In this document: one piece after another, positions 45,830-55,030 of the stretch | How the letters are laid out: each line of letters begins with the position of its first letter | Position numbering within the stretch: position 1 is the first letter of the stretch | Assembly (NCBI RefSeq): GCF_000498535.1 | Contig: NZ_AVGG01000002.1 | Span: forward strand, 248,001 to 312,000 | Source of the DNA: Flavobacterium limnosediminis JC2902 | GTDB taxonomy: Bacteria > Bacteroidota > Bacteroidia > Flavobacteriales > Flavobacteriaceae | Direction of reading: 5' to 3' | Length of the DNA: 64,000 nt | Program-made: the position numbers and the translations under genes | The notes under the pieces: model-generated | Databases searched by the model: none | What the model was told of the DNA's origin: nothing | Seen by the model: the letters and a program-made list of their open reading frames with translations, nothing else

Positions 45830-46648
45830 ATGATTATCGTTAAAACCCGTGAAGAAATTGAATTGATGCGCGAAAGTGCCTTAATCGTTTCTAAAACCCT
45901 GGGAATGATTGCTTCTGAAATCAAACCCGGCGTAAGCACTTTATATTTAGACAAATTAGCCGAAACGTTTATTCGTGACCACGGTGCAACCCCGGCTTTT
46001 TTAGGAATGTACGGATTTCCGAATTCGCTTTGCATGAGTCCGAACGCCCAGGTAGTTCACGGTATTCCGACCGATAAACCTTTGGAAAGCGGCGATATCA
46101 TCTCGGTAGATTGTGGTGCGTTGAAAAACGGATTTTACGGTGATCACGCCTATACTTTTGAAGTGGGCGAGGTAAATGAAGCCACCAAAAAACTATTGAA
46201 GGTTACGAAAGAGTCGCTTTATGTGGGTATCCGCGAACTGAAAGTGGGCAACCGTACGGAAGACGTTGGTAATGCGATTCAGAAATATTGTGAAAGTCAC
46301 GGTTATGGTGTGGTTCGGGAATTGGTCGGACACGGAATCGGACGTACGATGCACGAAGCTCCGGAAATGCCGAATTACGGTAAAAAAGGACGCGGAAAAC
46401 AATTGGTTGAAGGAATGGTTGTTGCCATTGAACCGATGATTAATCAGGGAACAAAAAACATCAGACAACATAAAGACGGTTGGACAATCACAACTGCCGA
46501 TAACAAACCATCGGCACATTTCGAACACGATGTAGCAATTATTGACGGAAAACCTGAATTGCTATCGACATTTGCGTATGTACACAAGGCTTTGGGAATT
46601 ACTTCTGATGAGGAAAATGAATTCAGAAAAGTACCGTTTGTAATTTAA
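45830..46648 (+). CDS. map: Type I methionine aminopeptidase
   Basis: Removes the initiator Met from nascent proteins using two metal ions. The 272 residues show the active-site His77 (VVHGIPTD) and metal ligands D94 (ISVDCGA) and D105 (YGDHAYTF), plus GHGIGRTMHEAPEM, MVVAIEPMI and HFEHDVAI for the remaining His and Glu ligands. The start at 45830 (MIIVKTREEIELM) fits the family and the promoter. Length is standard, slightly extended at the C terminus. Confidence 0.96.
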   Translation: MIIVKTREEIELMRESALIVSKTLGMIASEIKPGVSTLYLDKLAETFIRDHGATPAFLGMYGFPNSLCMSPNAQVVHGIPTDKPLESGDIISVDCGALKNGFYGDHAYTFEVGEVNEATKKLLKVTKESLYVGIRELKVGNRTEDVGNAIQKYCESHGYGVVRELVGHGIGRTMHEAPEMPNYGKKGRGKQLVEGMVVAIEPMINQGTKNIRQHKDGWTITTADNKPSAHFEHDVAIIDGKPELLSTFAYVHKALGITSDEENEFRKVPFVI

Positions 46649-46718
46649 GTTGTTCCGCTAAAGATGCTCGAGGAAAAATAAAACACAAATTTCACAAATT
46701 GTCACAGATTACTTTTTA

Positions 46719-47093
46719 ATGGAAAATTTTTATTTAAAAGAGGAAACTTATACGATTATTGGAATTTGCATGGAAGTTCATAAAATCCTCGGCAAAGGTC
46801 ATAGCGAGATAATTTATGGTGATGCTTTAGAATATGAATTCAGAAAAAATGGAATTCCTTTTGAAAGAGAGAAAAAGTTTAACGTCACCTATAAAGACAT
46901 AGTTTTACCCCATCATTATTTTTCGGATTTTGTGATTTTTGAAGAAATCATCTTAGAGATAAAAGCAATTCAACAACTTTCAAGTAGTGAGACAAAACAA
47001 ACACTCAACTATCTTGCTGCTTCAAAAAACAAAGTTGGATTACTTGTGAATTTTGGAGAAGACAGTTTAAAATACAAAAGAGTTGTCTTGTAA
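46719..47093 (+). CDS. GxxExxY protein
   Basis: 124-residue protein of the GxxExxY family, named for a motif seen here as GHSEIIY (in LGKGHSEIIYGDALEYEF). It has no signal peptide or membrane segment. Conserved acidic and lysine residues (DFVIFEEIILEIKAIQQLSS) recall PD-(D/E)xK nuclease-like folds, with E and ExK spaced appropriately, but this is my inference. Biological role is not known. The gene is the only ORF between two inverted repeats and lies downstream of map. Confidence 0.88.
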   Translation: MENFYLKEETYTIIGICMEVHKILGKGHSEIIYGDALEYEFRKNGIPFEREKKFNVTYKDIVLPHHYFSDFVIFEEIILEIKAIQQLSSSETKQTLNYLAASKNKVGLLVNFGEDSLKYKRVVL

Positions 47094-47109
47094 AATCTAA
47101 ATCAATAAG

Positions 47110-47128
47110 AACACAGTGCATCTGTGTT
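47110..47128. repeat. Short perfect dyad in the right end of the GxxExxY cassette
   Basis: aacacag (47110-47116) and ctgtgtt (47122-47128) are inverted around tgcat, overlapping the right-hand inverted repeat. Confidence 0.6.
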
Positions 47129-47164
47129 AATCTGTGAAACCTGTGTTTACCTTTTATTCATCCT

Positions 47165-47935
47165 ATGAAAAAACTCTTTAAATTCATCTTAAATACAATT
47201 CCGCGTCCAATATTAATCCGCTTGAGTATTGTTGTGCGTCCCGTTTTGGCTTTTTTACTCAAAGGAAACACCTTCACGGATCCCATTGACGGGAAAAGTT
47301 TCCGGATGTTTTTACCGTACGGATACGGATCACAACGCAACAATGTTTTGTCTCCAAGCACCTTATCCTTGGAAAGACACCGTTTGCTTTGGCTATATTT
47401 AAAAAACGAAACCGATTTTTTTACGGCTACCGAAAAGAAAAAAGTATTGCATTTTGCACCGGAGCAGGAATTTTACAAGCGTTTCAAGAAACAACAAAAC
47501 ATAGATTACACTACAACCGACTTGTTTTCACCCTTAGCGGATGTAAAAGCAGATATCTGTAATTTGCCGTTTGATGATAATTCGTATGATATTATTTTCT
47601 GCAACCACGTTTTGGAACACATTCCGGATGACACCAAAGCGATGCAGGAACTCTTCCGGGTTTTAAAACCGGGCGGTATTGGCATTTTCCAGATTCCGCA
47701 GGATTTATCCAGAGCAACAACTTTTTCGGATGATTCCATAACCGATCCAAAAGAACGGGCTAAAATATTCGGGCAGTACGATCACGTTCGTGTTTACGGA
47801 AGAGACTATTTCGACAAATTAAGAAGTATTGGCTTTAAAGTCACCGAAGAAGATTATACCAATAAAATAGCTCCCGAACTGGTAGAAAAATATTGTCTCG
47901 CGAAAGGCGAAATTATCCCGGTTTGTTACAAATAA
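47165..47935 (+). CDS. Class I SAM-dependent methyltransferase
   Basis: 256 residues. The methyltransferase core spans about 95-200: VLHFAPEQEFYKRFKK (motif I region, without a canonical GxGxG), TTTDLFS, ADICNLPFDDNSYDIIFCNH and VLEHIPDDTKAMQELFRVLKPGG. The N-terminal 60 residues are basic with a hydrophobic stretch (IRLSIVVRPVLAFLL). The substrate is unknown. It ends at a hairpin facing the M16 peptidase gene. Confidence 0.85.
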   Translation: MKKLFKFILNTIPRPILIRLSIVVRPVLAFLLKGNTFTDPIDGKSFRMFLPYGYGSQRNNVLSPSTLSLERHRLLWLYLKNETDFFTATEKKKVLHFAPEQEFYKRFKKQQNIDYTTTDLFSPLADVKADICNLPFDDNSYDIIFCNHVLEHIPDDTKAMQELFRVLKPGGIGIFQIPQDLSRATTFSDDSITDPKERAKIFGQYDHVRVYGRDYFDKLRSIGFKVTEEDYTNKIAPELVEKYCLAKGEIIPVCYK

Positions 47936-47940
47936 AAAAA

Positions 47941-47960
47941 CTCCCTGCTGTAGCGGGGAG
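47941..47960. terminator. Terminator between methyltransferase and M16 peptidase genes
   Basis: ctccctgc and gcggggag pair around tgta with one mismatch. T-rich sequence follows on both strands, stronger on the minus strand. Confidence 0.75.
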
Positions 47961-47988
47961 CTTTTCGTTTAACTAACTACCAACCTAT

Positions 47989-50802
47989 TTATTTACTATT
48001 TTCAGGCATCAGCATTCCCACAACTTTTTCTTTTGTAAGATACTTTTTCGCCACATCCTGAATTTCTTTAGCCGTTAAAGCATTTACTTTTTCTTCAAAT
48101 TTCAACACTTCTTCAGCACTTTGATCGTTTGTATACGATCTTGTGAAGTTTGACAACCAGAACCTGTTTTCTTTACTTTCTTTCTTGAAATCCAACAATT
48201 CACCTTCTTTGAACTTGGCCAAATCCTTCGCTTCCGGTCCGTTAGCGATAATTTTCTGAAGTTCATTTAAAGCCGAAGCCGTTAATTTTTCCGCATTATC
48301 AGGTCCGCAAGGGAATGAAATACTGAAATTAAAATAACCGTAAGGCACTTTACTCATGCTTCCTCGCGCTCCTACACCGTAAACTCCGCTTTCGTTTTCA
48401 CGTAACTGTTCCACTAATTTAATAGTCAGCACTTCACCCAATGCCTGCATAGCAAAAGCTTCTTTAGCAGAATATTGTGCATCACCATAATACATGATGT
48501 TCACGGTACTCTTAGGATCTTTCCCTTTATTAACCACTTTTTTATGTTCCCCTTTCAGCATTCGATACCCTAAATCTTTCGCTTTTTCTCTCATTGGCTT
48601 TGCCGGCAATGACGCTAAGTATTTCACTGCATACTCTTCGATAACCTTGTCATCAATATTTCCTACGAAGAAAAATTCAAAATCGGATGCATTCGCAAAG
48701 CGCTCTTTAAATTTATCGTATGCCAATTTGTAATCGGTTTCCGCCCATGTTTTGTCTGTCGGAACCAAACCGTTAAAACGCGGATTTTCCTTGTTTAGGT
48801 ACGTATAAAACTCCTGTTGGAAATAAAATGCCGGTTGGGACGTCATGTTTTTATAGAAGGCCGATTGTTTTTGTTTGTAACCTTCGAAAGCCTCAGCATC
48901 GTAATTCAAATCGGTAAAATAAGCATACGTTTGCTGGAACAAATACTCCAGATCTTTTGGTGTTGCATTTCCTCTTAAACCTTCAGTGGTATTACTGATG
49001 TACGGATTAACCGATGCAATTTTACCTGTCATGAATTTATTGATATCGTTCAGCTTCAATCCGGAAAAACCAGCTTCGGCTAAAGCACCGTTCGCAAACT
49101 GGATTTTTTTCATTTCCGCATCAGAATACAAATTACTTCCTCCAAAACTTACTGCTTCAAATAGTACCTCATCATTTTTGAAATCCGTTTTCTTATACGT
49201 CACTTTCGCGCCGTTGGACAAGAACAATGTTTTGGTTCCCAATTTTTCGTTGTTTTCTCGGCGGATAATCGTTCCAGGATTCGGTTCTGCTTTCAGTAAT
49301 CCTTTTGCCACGGCTACGTCTTCATACGCCGTAATCTCCGCATCGTTGACTTTCAACGCATTTAAAACTTCCTGTTCGGTTGCTTTTTTAAGGTTTTCTT
49401 TTTCCGGACCGGTTAAAATCACCACACGGTTTTCATCTTTAATAAACCCATTCATCAGGCCGTTAATATCTTTCAGTTCTATCAACGGTAAAATCTGTTT
49501 CACGGTTTTATACGTCCATTCGATTCCCGGCGTCGGTTCTTTTTCTAAGAAATGTGATTGATATTCGCTTACGAAATTCTCCGAATTCGTTTTATCCCTA
49601 TCATTGTACATCTTCTCTATTCCGGCAGCTATCTCTGCTTTTGCCCTGTCCAGTTCCCCCTGCGTGAAACCAAATTTTTTAGCTCTTTGATTTTCTCTTA
49701 CCAAAACCTTTAATGCCTCGATTTGCTTGTCTTCCTGCGACATCGCTACCGACTGAAATGCTTCTTTGCTTCTCGCCCACGTACCTCCGTGATACGAATA
49801 TCCATAGGTAAACGGCGGTGTTGCTGAATTAGTAAGTTCGTCAAATCGCGCATTAATCATGGATGAGAACAAACCTTCCGCTAAATCATCCTTCAGATCT
49901 TTCAGGCTAACCGTTGGTTTTGGCAAACCGGTATCTTTGTACATCAATTGTACCTGAGCACTGGATGCTTCTTTATCACTTTCAATCGCAACGAAAGTTT
50001 CTTTGTGATTCGGAACATCAAATGTCTTTCTTGGTTTTTCGTTCTTCGGATTTTGGTAATTTGAGAAATGATCGATAATTTTTTTCTCCATTTCGGCCAC
50101 ATCGATATCTCCTACCACGATAACACTCATCAGGTTCGGACGGTACCAGTCTTTGTAGAAACGGATTAAGGATTCGTGTTTGAATTTCTCAAGAATTTCC
50201 TTCTGACCGATTGGCAAACGTTTTGCATAATGAGAATTGTACATCAATTTTGGCATAAAACGCCCCATCATTCTTTTTTGGGCACCTAAACCCAAACGGT
50301 ATTCTTCCAAAACAACACCTCTTTCCTTATCAATTTCTTCCGGAGTAAGTACCGTATTGAAAGCCCAGTCCTCTATAATCTGAAATCCTTTTTCGAGTTT
50401 TTCGGGACTGTCGGACGGAATCGGTAAAAAGTAAACCGTTTCATCAAAGCTGGTATACGCGTTTAAATGCTGACCGAATTTCACTCCGATGCTTTGCAGA
50501 TAATCCACCAGTTCATTTTTAGGAAAACGCTTTGTCCCGTTAAAGCACATGTGTTCCATAAAGTGCGCCAATCCCTGTTGATCATCGTCTTCAAGGATGG
50601 AGCCGGCGTTAACCACTAGGCGTAAATCGACTTTATTCTCCGGCTTGGCATTTTTCTTGATGTAATACGTCAGACCGTTTTTCAGTTTTCCGGTTTTTAC
50701 TTCCGGATCAAACGGAATCGCTTTTGAAAAATCTATTTCCTGAGCGAAAATTACAGCAGGAAACAAAAATAACCCGAAGGTCAGTTTGCTGAGTTGTCTC
50801 AT
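47989..50802 (-). CDS. M16-family (pitrilysin-like) zinc peptidase, secreted
   Basis: 937-residue protein with a signal peptide (LTFGLFLFPAVIFAQ). The inverted zinc motif H80-FME-H84 (HxxEH) with a distal glutamate in ERGVVLEEYRLG marks the active N-terminal M16 domain. A second, inactive M16-like half follows (about 500-937). The two halves form a peptidase chamber. Signal peptide and absence of a T9SS sorting domain suggest a periplasmic location. It is monocistronic, with 174 bp of AT-rich DNA upstream. Confidence 0.93.
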   Translation of the reverse strand: MRQLSKLTFGLFLFPAVIFAQEIDFSKAIPFDPEVKTGKLKNGLTYYIKKNAKPENKVDLRLVVNAGSILEDDDQQGLAHFMEHMCFNGTKRFPKNELVDYLQSIGVKFGQHLNAYTSFDETVYFLPIPSDSPEKLEKGFQIIEDWAFNTVLTPEEIDKERGVVLEEYRLGLGAQKRMMGRFMPKLMYNSHYAKRLPIGQKEILEKFKHESLIRFYKDWYRPNLMSVIVVGDIDVAEMEKKIIDHFSNYQNPKNEKPRKTFDVPNHKETFVAIESDKEASSAQVQLMYKDTGLPKPTVSLKDLKDDLAEGLFSSMINARFDELTNSATPPFTYGYSYHGGTWARSKEAFQSVAMSQEDKQIEALKVLVRENQRAKKFGFTQGELDRAKAEIAAGIEKMYNDRDKTNSENFVSEYQSHFLEKEPTPGIEWTYKTVKQILPLIELKDINGLMNGFIKDENRVVILTGPEKENLKKATEQEVLNALKVNDAEITAYEDVAVAKGLLKAEPNPGTIIRRENNEKLGTKTLFLSNGAKVTYKKTDFKNDEVLFEAVSFGGSNLYSDAEMKKIQFANGALAEAGFSGLKLNDINKFMTGKIASVNPYISNTTEGLRGNATPKDLEYLFQQTYAYFTDLNYDAEAFEGYKQKQSAFYKNMTSQPAFYFQQEFYTYLNKENPRFNGLVPTDKTWAETDYKLAYDKFKERFANASDFEFFFVGNIDDKVIEEYAVKYLASLPAKPMREKAKDLGYRMLKGEHKKVVNKGKDPKSTVNIMYYGDAQYSAKEAFAMQALGEVLTIKLVEQLRENESGVYGVGARGSMSKVPYGYFNFSISFPCGPDNAEKLTASALNELQKIIANGPEAKDLAKFKEGELLDFKKESKENRFWLSNFTRSYTNDQSAEEVLKFEEKVNALTAKEIQDVAKKYLTKEKVVGMLMPENSK

Positions 50803-50976
50803 AATGTTTTTGGTTAATTATTTTTTTTTGTAAAACTATTCATATAACTCCAAAGTAAGTTTTTTATTATAACTAATTTAACAAAATTTAAAATTCGGAT
50901 TAACTCCACAAAATCAAAAACAATTTAAATCAATGTTAATCATTATATTTACACTTTAATTCCTACACCTCAAAAG

Positions 50977-52230
50977 ATGGTTGCAAAAAAAATATATTCC
51001 CTTTTACTGGTATGTTTAAGTTTTTTTCAGGCAGTGGCACAGATTGAAAAAGAAGTAGCTCCGCCTTTCAACATTAAATCGGTAGCTTTTGTTCAGAACG
51101 GAAACATTACGATTCCCATATTCCGTCTGGGTGAGCCTTTTCAGTTTGAATTTGACGACGTTTACGGAAACGAAGCCGACTATTACTATACCATCACCCA
51201 GTACAATTACGATTGGACTCCGACCGATTTAGGCAAAGCCGAATACTTACAGGGAATGGACAATCAGCGTATCATCAACTATAAGAATTCGTTTAACACA
51301 CTACAGTTGTATTCGCATTATACACAAGCATTTCCAAATCGGTTCAACCAAATTTTACTGACCGGAAATTATATGCTGAAAATCTTTAACTCCCAACAGG
51401 AATTGGTTTTTTCACGCAAATTCATCATTTATGAAGAACGTGTTCCGGTCGCGACGCTGGTAAAACGTTCCCGTGATCTTGAGACCATTGATAAAATGCA
51501 GAACCTGTATTTCACCATCAACACCGGAAACTATCTGCTTCAGAATCCGAATCAGAACGTCAAAGTCGCCTTATTTCAAAATGGAAAATTCAACAACGCG
51601 ATTTACAATATAAAACCGCAGTACACCATCGGCGCCGATTTAATCTACAGATTCGATAAAGAAACGAGTTTCTGGGGCGGAAATGAATATTTGAATTTTG
51701 AAAACAAAGACATTCGTGCGGTCGCAAATAATGTCGGACATGTGAGTGCCGGAGAAATCTACAATTCCCACCTCTACATGAACACGTCCCGAAAAAATGC
51801 AGGGTACACCTATTACCCCGATCTTAACGGAAGTTTTTTACCCAACAACCTTAACGCGGAAGACAACACTATTGAGGCCGATTATGCCTGGGTTTACTTT
51901 ACATTGAACACGAATACCTTTATGGACAAAAACGATGTCTATATATCGGGAATGTTTAACAATTACGCGCTCACTCCTGAATTCAAAATGGATTACAATG
52001 CCGATAAAGGATTGTTTGAAAAAGCCCTTCTGATAAAACAGGGATTCACGAATTACGAATATGTAATTGCAGATAAAAACGGAAAAATCGATCATCAAAA
52101 TGCCATTGACGGTAATTATTGGCAAACCGAAAACAATTATTTCGTTTTGGTATACTACAGAGGTAACAACGACCGTTATGACAGAGTCATAGGAAAAGGA
52201 ATGGCAACTTCCGTAAACATAACCAATTAA
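50977..52230 (+). CDS. Type IX secretion system plug protein (DUF5103)
   Basis: 417 residues with a signal peptide (IYSLLLVCLSFFQAVAQ). It matches the DUF5103 family, now assigned to the T9SS Plug that closes the SprA outer membrane translocon on its periplasmic side. Recognisable stretches are FQFEFDDVYGNEADYYYTI, YNYDWTPTDLGKAEYLQG and the C-terminal GNYWQTENNYFVLVYYRG. With gldB/gldC elsewhere in the window it indicates a gliding/T9SS-bearing organism. apaG follows 73 bp later, and that gap carries its own -7 box. Confidence 0.88.
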   Translation: MVAKKIYSLLLVCLSFFQAVAQIEKEVAPPFNIKSVAFVQNGNITIPIFRLGEPFQFEFDDVYGNEADYYYTITQYNYDWTPTDLGKAEYLQGMDNQRIINYKNSFNTLQLYSHYTQAFPNRFNQILLTGNYMLKIFNSQQELVFSRKFIIYEERVPVATLVKRSRDLETIDKMQNLYFTINTGNYLLQNPNQNVKVALFQNGKFNNAIYNIKPQYTIGADLIYRFDKETSFWGGNEYLNFENKDIRAVANNVGHVSAGEIYNSHLYMNTSRKNAGYTYYPDLNGSFLPNNLNAEDNTIEADYAWVYFTLNTNTFMDKNDVYISGMFNNYALTPEFKMDYNADKGLFEKALLIKQGFTNYEYVIADKNGKIDHQNAIDGNYWQTENNYFVLVYYRGNNDRYDRVIGKGMATSVNITN

Positions 52231-52268
52231 AAAAAACATAATTTTTACAATCAAAAATAAATATTTCC

Positions 52269-52276
52269 TATTTTTG
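52269..52276 (+). promoter_or_regulatory. Putative -7 box for apaG
   Basis: TATTTTTG lies 27 bp before the ATG at 52304, supporting that start over one at 52274 inside the box. Confidence 0.5.
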
Positions 52277-52303
52277 AAGTTCAAATCCATTTTTACAAAA
52301 AAT

Positions 52304-52690
52304 ATGGTTTCACAAATAACAAGCGGTATAAAGATTTCTGTATTAACCAGTTTTGAAGGCACGTACTTTAAAAACTACAAGATTCACTTTGCCTTCAGTT
52401 ATGAGGTAACCATAGAAAACCAGAGTAAAGATTCGGTTCAACTGAACTCCCGCCACTGGGAAATCCACGATTCGCTCAACGATCTTGAAGTTGTTGACGG
52501 AGAAGGCGTTATCGGTAAAAAACCGGTTTTAAAACCGGGAGAAAAACACACCTACAGTTCCGGTTGCCTGCTGTCATCTCCTTTCGGAGCCATGAGAGGC
52601 TATTTCAACATGGTAAATTTCACGTCCACAAGAAGTTTCCGCGTTATCATTCCGACTTTCAAATTGAGTGCTCCTTTTGCACTGAATTAA
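52304..52690 (+). CDS. apaG: ApaG-domain protein
   Basis: 128-residue cytoplasmic protein with a fibronectin-III-like ApaG fold. The family signatures YEVTIENQSKDSVQLNSRHW and GVIGKKPVLKPGEKHTYSSG are clear, as is the C-terminal RSFRVIIPTFKLSAP. ApaG is linked to Co2+ resistance and Mg2+ efflux in enterobacteria, and the domain may bind pyrophosphate-containing nucleotides; the role here is unknown. It lies between the T9SS plug gene and pruA. Confidence 0.93.
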   Translation: MVSQITSGIKISVLTSFEGTYFKNYKIHFAFSYEVTIENQSKDSVQLNSRHWEIHDSLNDLEVVDGEGVIGKKPVLKPGEKHTYSSGCLLSSPFGAMRGYFNMVNFTSTRSFRVIIPTFKLSAPFALN

Positions 52691-52795
52691 ACCATTAATT
52701 TTACAAAACCATTAACAATTAACCGATTAACAAATTGGCTAATAATTTGTATCTTCGCTACGCGAAATTTTTGATAACTCAAATTATAACAAATT

Positions 52796-54424
52796 ATGCC
52801 AAAAGGAATCTACAATGTTCCGACCGCGGTTAACGAACCCGTTAAAACATACGCTCCCGGAACCCCTGAAAGAGAAGCTGTTGCAGCCACTTTCAAACAA
52901 ATGTTCAACAGTACAGTTGATGTACCTTTATATATCGGCGCAGAGGAAATCCGTACCGGAAAAACCAAAAACATGACGCCTCCATTCGACCACAAACACG
53001 TGGTGGGACAATATCACGAAGCCGAAAAAGAGCATATTGAAAAAGCGATTGCATCGGCTTTGGAAGCAAAGAAAAAATGGGCCAACATGCCTTGGGAACA
53101 GAGAGCTTCCATTTTCTTAAAAGCTGCCGAGTTATTGGCAGGTCCTTACAGAGCTAAAATCAATGCTGCTACCATGATTGCACAAGCAAAAACAGTGCAT
53201 CAGGCAGAAATTGATTCAGCATGTGAGTTGATTGACTTCTTACGTTTTAACGTACAGTTCATGACACAAATTTATGCAGAACAACCCGTTTCATCGGAAG
53301 GTATCTGGAACCGAATGGAACACCGTCCATTAGAAGGATTCGTGTATGCCATCACGCCGTTCAACTTTACTGCAATCGCTGGAAACTTACCGGCTGCACC
53401 TGCTTTAATGGGTAATGTGGTAATTTGGAAACCGGCTGCAACGCAGGTATATTCGGCTAATGTAATCATGGAAGTTTTCCAACAGGCAGGTTTACCGGCA
53501 GGTGTTATCAACATGATTACCGGAAATTCAGGAATGATTTCGGATACATTATTGGCAAGTCCTGATTTCGCCGGAATTCACTTTACTGGATCAACCGGAG
53601 TTTTCAATGATATGTGGGCGAAAATCGGTCAGAATATCAGCAAATACAAAACATACCCAAGAATTGTAGGAGAAACAGGTGGAAAAGATTTCGTTCTTGC
53701 TCACCCTTCTGCAATACCTGCTCAAGTGGCTACCGCTTTAACAAGAGGTGCTTTTGAATATCAGGGACAAAAATGCTCTGCGGCTTCAAGAGCGTATATT
53801 CCGGCTTCACTTTGGCCTGAAGTTAAAGAATTATTATTAGCTGATTTGGCTTCGATTAAAATGGGATCTCCGGAAGACATGAGTAATTATGTTTCATCTG
53901 TGATTTCAGAACAATCCTTCGACAAACTAGCAGGATTCATCGATCAGGCTAAAAAAGACGCCGATGCTGAAATTATTGCCGGTGGAGGTTACGACAAATC
54001 TGTGGGATACTTCATTCAGCCTACGGTTATCTTAACTACGAATCCGAAATACAACACTATGTGTACGGAATTATTCGGACCAGTTCTTACAATCTATGTT
54101 TACGAAGATGCTAAATGGACTGAAACTTTGGCCTTAGTTGACGGAACTTCAAGCTATGCATTGACGGGAGCTATCTTCAGCCAAGATCGTTACGCGATTG
54201 TTGAAGCTACAAAAGCACTTGAAAATGCAGCCGGAAACTTCTACATAAACGACAAGCCGACTGGAGCAGTTGTTGGTCAGCAGCCATTCGGTGGTGCGAG
54301 AGCATCAGGCACGAATGACAAAGCAGGTTCTATCTTAAACTTATTACGTTGGGTTTCTCCGAGAACAATCAAAGAAACTTTCGTTACTCCTACGGATTAT
54401 CGTTATGCTTTCTTAGGAGAATAA
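52796..54424 (+). CDS. pruA: L-glutamate gamma-semialdehyde dehydrogenase (1-pyrroline-5-carboxylate dehydrogenase)
   Basis: Oxidises glutamate semialdehyde to glutamate in proline breakdown, using NAD. The 542 residues show the aldehyde dehydrogenase fold with TPFNFTAIAGNL, the NAD-binding GIHFTGSTGVF segment, catalytic Glu293 (VGETGGKDF) and Cys327 (YQGQKCSAASR). Length fits the monofunctional P5CDH type. No proline dehydrogenase gene is adjacent. A near-consensus TATCTTCG lies at 52750-52757, 38 bp before the start. Confidence 0.95.
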   Translation: MPKGIYNVPTAVNEPVKTYAPGTPEREAVAATFKQMFNSTVDVPLYIGAEEIRTGKTKNMTPPFDHKHVVGQYHEAEKEHIEKAIASALEAKKKWANMPWEQRASIFLKAAELLAGPYRAKINAATMIAQAKTVHQAEIDSACELIDFLRFNVQFMTQIYAEQPVSSEGIWNRMEHRPLEGFVYAITPFNFTAIAGNLPAAPALMGNVVIWKPAATQVYSANVIMEVFQQAGLPAGVINMITGNSGMISDTLLASPDFAGIHFTGSTGVFNDMWAKIGQNISKYKTYPRIVGETGGKDFVLAHPSAIPAQVATALTRGAFEYQGQKCSAASRAYIPASLWPEVKELLLADLASIKMGSPEDMSNYVSSVISEQSFDKLAGFIDQAKKDADAEIIAGGGYDKSVGYFIQPTVILTTNPKYNTMCTELFGPVLTIYVYEDAKWTETLALVDGTSSYALTGAIFSQDRYAIVEATKALENAAGNFYINDKPTGAVVGQQPFGGARASGTNDKAGSILNLLRWVSPRTIKETFVTPTDYRYAFLGE

Positions 54425-54478
54425 TCTGATTTGTAAATTTCGATTTTAAGATTTAAAATCTCCATATAAAACGATAAA

Positions 54479-54519
54479 CCCGCCAGAATCAAATTGCTTT
54501 GAATTCTGGCGGGTTTTTT
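54479..54519 (+). terminator. Strong terminator after pruA
   Basis: Perfect 11-bp arms cccgccagaat (54479-54489) and attctggcggg (54503-54513) followed by T6. Confidence 0.92.
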
Positions 54520-54555
54520 ATATCTTTAGGTTAACTCCTCTTAATCAAACACACA

Positions 54556-54927
54556 ATGAAAGATAAATTTATGTACCCGGTTTCTATTGGAACAGGTATA
54601 ATTTTCTGGATAACACTGTGTAATCTTACAGATCAAACGGAAGCCTGGGACAGCGTTCACTATTATACAATTGGACTGCCTGTCTTTATGCTGATCAACT
54701 TATTTTTCGGCTATATTGCACCAAACAATGCATGGAAATGGGGCGCTTTGAGCACTATGGCACAACTCATCCCTTTGATACTCATGTCCGAACCCAGTCC
54801 CTTTTGGGCGGTGGGTGTAATTACATTCGTCATATTTTCGATTCCTGCAATCTTGGCAGCAATGCTGGGATCAAAATTGAGCAAAAAGAAATCAGAAGCA
54901 ACAAAAGAAGATTTTACAAATAAATAA
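54556..54927 (+). CDS. Small multipass membrane protein of unknown function
   Basis: 123 residues with four predicted membrane segments at about 7-22, 38-55, 62-78 and 83-105, ending in a charged tail (SKLSKKKSEATKEDFTNK). I recognise no family. A TATCTTTA sequence at 54521-54528, one base off the -7 consensus, may be its promoter. It stands alone between the pruA terminator and the converging rsmG gene; the 103 bp to rsmG show no clear terminator. Confidence 0.7.
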   Translation: MKDKFMYPVSIGTGIIFWITLCNLTDQTEAWDSVHYYTIGLPVFMLINLFFGYIAPNNAWKWGALSTMAQLIPLILMSEPSPFWAVGVITFVIFSIPAILAAMLGSKLSKKKSEATKEDFTNK

Positions 54928-55030
54928 AGTTTCTATTAAATCTTCATTGCAACCAAAAAAACCAAAATATCTAAATCACTTAGAATATTGCGGACTCATT
55001 TTTGCATCACGAATCAAAAATTTGTAATTC

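Larger units (their letters stand above)
46681..47148. mobile_element. Candidate GxxExxY cassette bounded by imperfect inverted repeats
   Basis: The left end 46681-46708 and the reverse complement of the right end 47121-47148 match at 23 of 28 positions, both starting AAACACA and ending CACAGA. They enclose a single gene (46719-47093). I see no target-site duplication and no transposase. The ends are built of repeated CACA(A/G)ATT words. This could be a mobilised cassette, or two copies of a common intergenic repeat that happen to flank the gene. Confidence 0.5.

Noticed and set aside
48986-49561. 191-codon plus-strand ORF inside the M16 peptidase gene
   Set aside because: Antisense to a conserved region, with low-complexity Ser/Phe composition and no promoter; not supported as a gene.
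51838-52362. 174-codon minus-strand ORF opposite the plug gene end and apaG start
   Set aside because: It spans two well-supported genes on the other strand and has no recognisable domain.
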